From WHSW01 sp963740055 (lineage in GTDB: Bacteria > Actinomycetota > Thermoleophilia > Solirubrobacterales > 70-9): a DNA stretch of 64,000 nucleotides. The position numbers and the translations under genes are program-made. This document shows positions 60,953-64,000 of the stretch, one piece after another; positions within the stretch are counted from its first letter, which is position 1, and each line of letters begins with the position of its first letter. The notes under the pieces were generated by a model, which saw nothing but the letters and a program-made list of their open reading frames with translations, was not told the DNA's origin and did not search any database. The stretch spans positions 248,001 through 312,000 of the forward strand of contig CAVUCL010000005.1 in NCBI GenBank assembly GCA_963740055.1, in the 5' to 3' direction.

Positions 60953-61459
60953 TCAGTCCGCGGCCGCCGCCTCGACGGCCTCGGCGGCGCGCACGACTTC
61001 GCACTGGCGCCCGATCGACTCCAGCGTCTCGCGGATCTCGCACGGGTTCTCGCCCAGCGCGGGCAGGAAGTCCTCGGCGATCCCGCGCGCATAGACCGGC
61101 CACATCAGCTCGAGCATCTCGCCCCCCTCGTCGGTGAGCGCGACGAAGAACGAGCGCCGGTCCGACGGGCAGCTCGTGCGCTCGACCAGGCCCTTCGACT
61201 CGATCCGGTCGATCAGCCGGCTGAGGCCGCTGTGGGAAAGCAGCACCCGCTCGGCGAGCTCCACCTGTCGCAGGCGGCCGTCGGGCGCGTCGCGCAGCGC
61301 CGCGAGCACGTCGTACCAGGAGAGCGGCGGCAGGTCGGCATCGGCGAGGTCGCGGCCGATCCGGCGCAGCATCGTCGAGTGCGCGCGCAGGAACGCTCGC
61401 CAGGCGGCGAGCTGCTCGGGATCGAGGCGCGGGGCGGTCGCTGAGGTCGTCGTTGCCAT
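60953..61459 (-). CDS. MarR-family transcriptional regulator
   Basis: 168 residues, winged-helix MarR fold: LSWYDVLAALRDAPDGRLRQVELAERVLLSHSGLSRLIDRIESKGLVERTSCPSDRRSFFVALTDEG, with the recognition helix in LSHSGLSRLIDRI. ATG at 61459 (61465 possible). It diverges from yceI; two imperfect dyads in the gap are candidate operators. Probably senses an electrophile or phenolic signal and represses the yceI/FMN-reductase unit and itself. Confidence 0.85.
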   Translation of the reverse strand: MATTTSATAPRLDPEQLAAWRAFLRAHSTMLRRIGRDLADADLPPLSWYDVLAALRDAPDGRLRQVELAERVLLSHSGLSRLIDRIESKGLVERTSCPSDRRSFFVALTDEGGEMLELMWPVYARGIAEDFLPALGENPCEIRETLESIGRQCEVVRAAEAVEAAAAD

Positions 61460-61460
61460 G

Positions 61461-61556
61461 AGCATTAGTTTCGCACACAAATGTTGACGATGCAACCTTT
61501 CTCTGCTAACTTACTTGCAACAGCAACAGTTGTCAGCGCATCAATAGGAGGCAGAC
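61461..61556. promoter_or_regulatory. AT-rich divergent control region with dyads
   Basis: A GTTG-ACGATG-CAAC dyad (61483-61496) and a CAAC-A-GTTG palindrome (61524-61532) lie in an AT-rich stretch between marR and yceI. AGGAGG precedes the yceI ATG by 6 nt. Likely MarR operators. Confidence 0.5.
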
Positions 61557-62099
61557 ATGACCACAGCAACCACGGAGCTCGTCCCGGTAGGCACCTGGAC
61601 GATCGACGACGCGCACTCGAGCGCCGAGTTCGAAGTCGAGCACGGCGGGCTCTCGATCTTCCGCGGCGGGTTCACGCCGATCGACGCCGAGCTCACCGCC
61701 GGCGACGACGGAGCGACGCTCACCGGCCGGGTCGCGGTCGACTCGATCAGCGTCGAGGACGACAACATCCGCCCGCACCTGCTCTCGCCGGAGTTCTTCG
61801 ACGCCGAGCGCAACCCCGAGGTCAGCTTCCGCTCGACCTCGATCACCGGGACCGCGGACGCGCTCGAGGTCGCCGGCGAGCTCTCGATGGCGGGTGCCTC
61901 GCTGCCGGTGGCGGCGACCGGGCGGCTTCGCGGGCCGGTCTCCTTCGGCCCCGAGCTCGAGAAGCTCTCGCTCTCGTTGCGGGCGGCGGTCGACCGGACT
62001 GCGTTCGGGATGAACTGGCAGATGGAGCTGCCGGGCGGTCAGCCCGCGCTCGCCAACGAAGTCGCCCTCGTCGTCGAGCTCGAGCTCAATCGGAGCTGA
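61557..62099 (+). CDS. YceI-family polyisoprenoid-binding protein (cytoplasmic type)
   Basis: 180 residues, lipocalin-like YceI barrel: GTWTIDDAHSSAEFEVEHGGLSIFRGGF, a central SPEFFDAERNPEVSFRSTSI and RTAFGMNW. It has no signal peptide. Binds an isoprenoid quinone or similar ligand in characterised members. Strong Shine-Dalgarno AGGAGG; divergent from marR. The FMN-reductase gene follows after 5 bp. Confidence 0.88.
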   Translation: MTTATTELVPVGTWTIDDAHSSAEFEVEHGGLSIFRGGFTPIDAELTAGDDGATLTGRVAVDSISVEDDNIRPHLLSPEFFDAERNPEVSFRSTSITGTADALEVAGELSMAGASLPVAATGRLRGPVSFGPELEKLSLSLRAAVDRTAFGMNWQMELPGGQPALANEVALVVELELNRS

Positions 62100-62104
62100 C
62101 CGCC

Positions 62105-62665
62105 GTGCGGATCCTCGCGATCTCCGGCAGCGTCCGCCGCGACTCCCACAACACGCGCCTGCTCCGCCACATCGCGGAGCGGGCGCCGGCGGGAGTCGAG
62201 ATCGAGATCTGGGACGGACTCAAGTCGATCCCGCCCTACGACGCCGACGACGACGTCGAGCCGGCCCCGGCGCCGGTCGCCGCCCTGCGCGAGGCGATCG
62301 CCGCCGCGGACGGCCTCCTGATCGCGACCCCCGAGTACAACTCCTCGATCCCGGGCGTGCTCAAGAACGCGATCGACTGGGCCTCGCGGCCGCGCGCCTC
62401 GACCCCGCTGCAGAACAAGCCGGCGCTCGTCGTCGGCGCGACGACCGGCAGCTTCGGCGCCGTCTGGGCCCAGGCCGAGCTGCGCAAGGTGCTCGCGAGC
62501 ACCGGCGCTCGCGTCGTCGACACCGAGCTCGGCATCCCGCGCGCCCACGAGGCCTTCGACCGGGCGGGGGCCCTGACCTCGGCCGAGCTCGACCACCGCT
62601 CCCGGATCGCGGTCGAGGAGCTGCTCGCCGCGATCGGCTCCCGGGTCGAGCTGCTCGCGGCCTGA
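62105..62665 (+). CDS. NADPH-dependent FMN reductase-like flavoprotein
   Basis: 186 residues, flavodoxin-like fold: ILAISGSVRRDSHNTRLLRH is the FMN phosphate-binding motif (GSxRxxSxN), and TPEYNSSIPGVLKNAIDW the flavin-stacking block. A quinone/azo-type reductase is plausible. In an apparent operon with yceI under MarR, it fits quinone or electrophile detoxification. GTG start with CGGAG upstream. Confidence 0.86.
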   Translation: MRILAISGSVRRDSHNTRLLRHIAERAPAGVEIEIWDGLKSIPPYDADDDVEPAPAPVAALREAIAAADGLLIATPEYNSSIPGVLKNAIDWASRPRASTPLQNKPALVVGATTGSFGAVWAQAELRKVLASTGARVVDTELGIPRAHEAFDRAGALTSAELDHRSRIAVEELLAAIGSRVELLAA

Positions 62666-62668
62666 AAC

Positions 62669-63403
62669 TCAGGCCGCGGCACGCGCGGCGTCGAGCGCCG
62701 CGCGCGAGCGGGCCGGAAGGTGGCGCCGCACCCGCCACGGGGCGCCGGAGAAGCCGAGGTTGGCGACCTTCGCGAACCCGAGCTCGTCCTCGCGCAGCGC
62801 CAGCAGCAGGTGCGCGACCCGGTCGCCGGCGGGGAGCTCCTCGCCGGTCGCCGCGCCGGGCGTCTGACCCGGCGCTCGCTGCCCCTCGCTCACGCGCACG
62901 CACCAGCAGTCGACCCGGCGGCCGCCGGGTCGGACCAGCAGCGCGCCCGACTCGCCCACCAGCCAGATCCCGAGCGCGCCCCGCTGGCGCGCGAGACCGG
63001 TACGGGTCAGGAGCTCGCGGTCGTCGTGGCCGACGAGGTCGCCGAGCAGACCGAGGGCGACCGCCTCGGCGCCGCCGTCGGCGTCCGCCCGGCGAGCCGC
63101 GCTGCGCTCGTCTCCGAGCGCGACCACCTGGCGCGCGCCGCGACGGGCCTGGATCGAGGGGATCGCCCACGCGTGCGCGAAGCAGATCGCCGCGGCCGGG
63201 GCGGTGAGCGGCTCGATCGCGATCAGCAGCGCACCGGGGAGGCAGAAGACAACCGCCACGCAGGCGGTCCACGCGGTCCAGCGACGCCCGTCGCGGCGCA
63301 TGGTCCGCTCGCTCGGGTCCTCGCGCCAGTGCAGGCGCGCGGCCTCCTCGAGGCCGGCGGCGCCGATCGGCGGCGCGAGCGCTTCCGGGGGCGAGCCGCC
63401 CAC
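62669..63403 (-). CDS. Membrane protein with two helices and a PH-like cytosolic domain
   Basis: 244 residues: a soluble N-terminus, a helical hairpin (WTAWTACVAVVFCLPGALLIAIE and the following segment up to AHAWAIPSI), then a cytoplasmic region with alternating strands (GALGIWLVGESGALLVRPGG, RVDCWCVRVSEG, VAHLLLALREDELGFAKVANLGF). No named family is recognised. GTG start overlaps the stop of the small gene upstream (TAGTG). Confidence 0.5.
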   Translation of the reverse strand: MGGSPPEALAPPIGAAGLEEAARLHWREDPSERTMRRDGRRWTAWTACVAVVFCLPGALLIAIEPLTAPAAAICFAHAWAIPSIQARRGARQVVALGDERSAARRADADGGAEAVALGLLGDLVGHDDRELLTRTGLARQRGALGIWLVGESGALLVRPGGRRVDCWCVRVSEGQRAPGQTPGAATGEELPAGDRVAHLLLALREDELGFAKVANLGFSGAPWRVRRHLPARSRAALDAARAAA

Positions 63404-63624
63404 TAACCGCCGGCGATCGGGCGCCTGAGGACGACCAGCTCGGCGTCGAGCGGCAAGTCGCGGACGACCTCCGCGGTGCCGTCGGCGCGGCTCACCGAGG
63501 CGACCATGCCGCGGTCGAGCTCGGCCCGAAACGACCTCACCGCCGTCTCGGCGGACTCCTCGCCCGCCGTCCACTCCGCCAGCGTCGTGTGCCCGCTCCG
63601 GTCGAGCCTGATCAGCCGTCCCAT
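63403..63624 (-). CDS. Small hypothetical protein (73 aa)
   Basis: A compact sequence starting GRLIRLDRSGHTTLAEWTAG, with an acidic helix in the middle and a C-terminal DAELVVLRRPIAGG. Looks like a ubiquitin-like or nucleic-acid-associated small domain, but no family is assigned. GGGAGG upstream of the ATG. Coupled to the membrane-protein gene by a one-base overlap. Confidence 0.55.
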   Translation of the reverse strand: MGRLIRLDRSGHTTLAEWTAGEESAETAVRSFRAELDRGMVASVSRADGTAEVVRDLPLDAELVVLRRPIAGG

Positions 63625-63660
63625 CGCAACCTCCCTCGATTGAGCTCTGCCGGTCGAGTC

Positions 63661-63666
63661 TAGTAT
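63661..63666 (+). promoter_or_regulatory. -10-like TAGTAT for leuS
   Basis: TAGTAT is 8 nt before the leuS ATG at 63675, with no Shine-Dalgarno. Confidence 0.45.
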
Positions 63667-63674
63667 CGGGACCG

Positions 63675-64000
63675 ATGGACGCCTACGACCCGCATCGGAT
63701 CGAGCGCCGCTGGCAGCAGGTATGGGCCGACGAGCGCACCTGGGAGGTCGCCAACCCCGGCGAGCCCGGCTTCGACGGCTCGAAGCCGAAGTCCTACGTG
63801 CTCGAGATGCTCCCCTACCCGTCCGGCCAGCCGCACGTCGGGCACCTGAAGAACTACTCGATCGGCGACGCGATCGCCCACTTTCGCCGCCGCCGGGGCT
63901 TCGACGTCATCCACCCGATGGGCTACGACGCCTTCGGCCTGCCGGCCGAGAACAACGCGATCAAGACCGGCGTCCAGCCGCGGATCGCGACCGAGGCGTC
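63675..64000 (+). CDS. leuS: Leucyl-tRNA synthetase (3' end beyond window)
   Basis: First 108 residues of LeuRS: IERRWQQVWADERTWEV, MLPYPSGQPHVGHLKNYSIGD (HIGH-type motif at about residues 47-57) and MGYDAFGLPAENNAIK. The gene runs off the right edge. Its place downstream of nadD-rsfS agrees with the actinobacterial supersynteny, although about 9 kb of accessory genes are inserted before it here. Confidence 0.95.
   Translation, partial: MDAYDPHRIERRWQQVWADERTWEVANPGEPGFDGSKPKSYVLEMLPYPSGQPHVGHLKNYSIGDAIAHFRRRRGFDVIHPMGYDAFGLPAENNAIKTGVQPRIATEA

Overview
The window is very GC-rich, with almost every codon ending in G or C, and it carries the actinobacterial growth/translation supersynteny: tig-clpP-clpX-valS-folC-ndk-maf-mreBCD-mrdA-rodA-rng-rplU-rpmA-obg-proB-proA-nadD-rsfS, with leuS at the right edge. 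Gene content (many secreted hypotheticals, DUF5995, a PD-(D/E)XK/tRNA-Ala/Phd locus) suggests a deep-branching actinobacterium, most likely Thermoleophilia (Solirubrobacterales type). That placement is inference; no rRNA is present.

Layout. 1-6.3 kb: PAP2-type membrane enzyme (cut at the left edge), YbhN-type membrane protein, thioredoxin reductase, secreted lysyl-oxidase-like protein, metallo-beta-lactamase-fold protein, EamA transporter. 6.2-11.3 kb: minus-strand beta-oxidation cluster (thiolase, class IV aminotransferase, acyl-CoA dehydrogenase, enoyl-CoA hydratase, 3-hydroxyacyl-CoA dehydrogenase). 11.4-17.9 kb: small membrane proteins, class A beta-lactamase-like protein, Nudix, SDR, OsmC, PduO-type adenosyltransferase, DUF1015, lipoprotein. 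17.9-19.0 kb: tRNA-Pro, tRNA-Arg, tRNA-His and csbD. 19-25.4 kb: stress and signalling genes (UspA, ECF sigma/ogt, LemA, HD hydrolase, CorA). 25.4-29.1 kb: CtaG, a membrane spermidine-synthase-like protein, aldo/keto reductase. 29.1-54.6 kb: the core supersynteny, interrupted between rpmA and obg by an ECF sigma/anti-sigma pair and a secreted EEP-family protein. 54.6-63.6 kb: DivIVA-like protein, DUF5995, the LexA-box/nuclease/tRNA-Ala/antitoxin locus, a calcium-repeat S15 hydrolase, MBL hydrolase, and a MarR/YceI/FMN-reductase group. 63.7 kb to the end: start of leuS. No stretch over 300 bases lacks a gene, and I saw no IS element, CRISPR array or rRNA.

Three global patterns stand out. (1) About 46 single-base frame breaks interrupt otherwise canonical genes, including essential ones (valS, nadD, trxB). 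Nearly all read as +1 insertions of one G or C outside homopolymers. I treat the affected genes as intact in function and the breaks as probable consensus errors, but the pattern is unusual. (2) More than twenty genes have a TANNNT hexamer only 6-10 nt upstream of the start codon and usually no Shine-Dalgarno sequence, which is the signature of leaderless transcription. (3) Several core genes (rng, folC, a Nudix gene, possibly nadD, maf and a DivIVA-like gene) have no ATG/GTG/TTG start where their conserved N-terminus begins; CTG or ATC sits there instead, sometimes with a strong Shine-Dalgarno or -10 signal.

The best candidate for an undescribed system is at 56.46-57.16 kb. A perfect LexA-type box overlaps the start of a PD-(D/E)XK nuclease whose reading frame has no stop codon. 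It stays open through a complete tRNA-Ala gene and joins a Phd/YefM-like antitoxin segment in the same frame.
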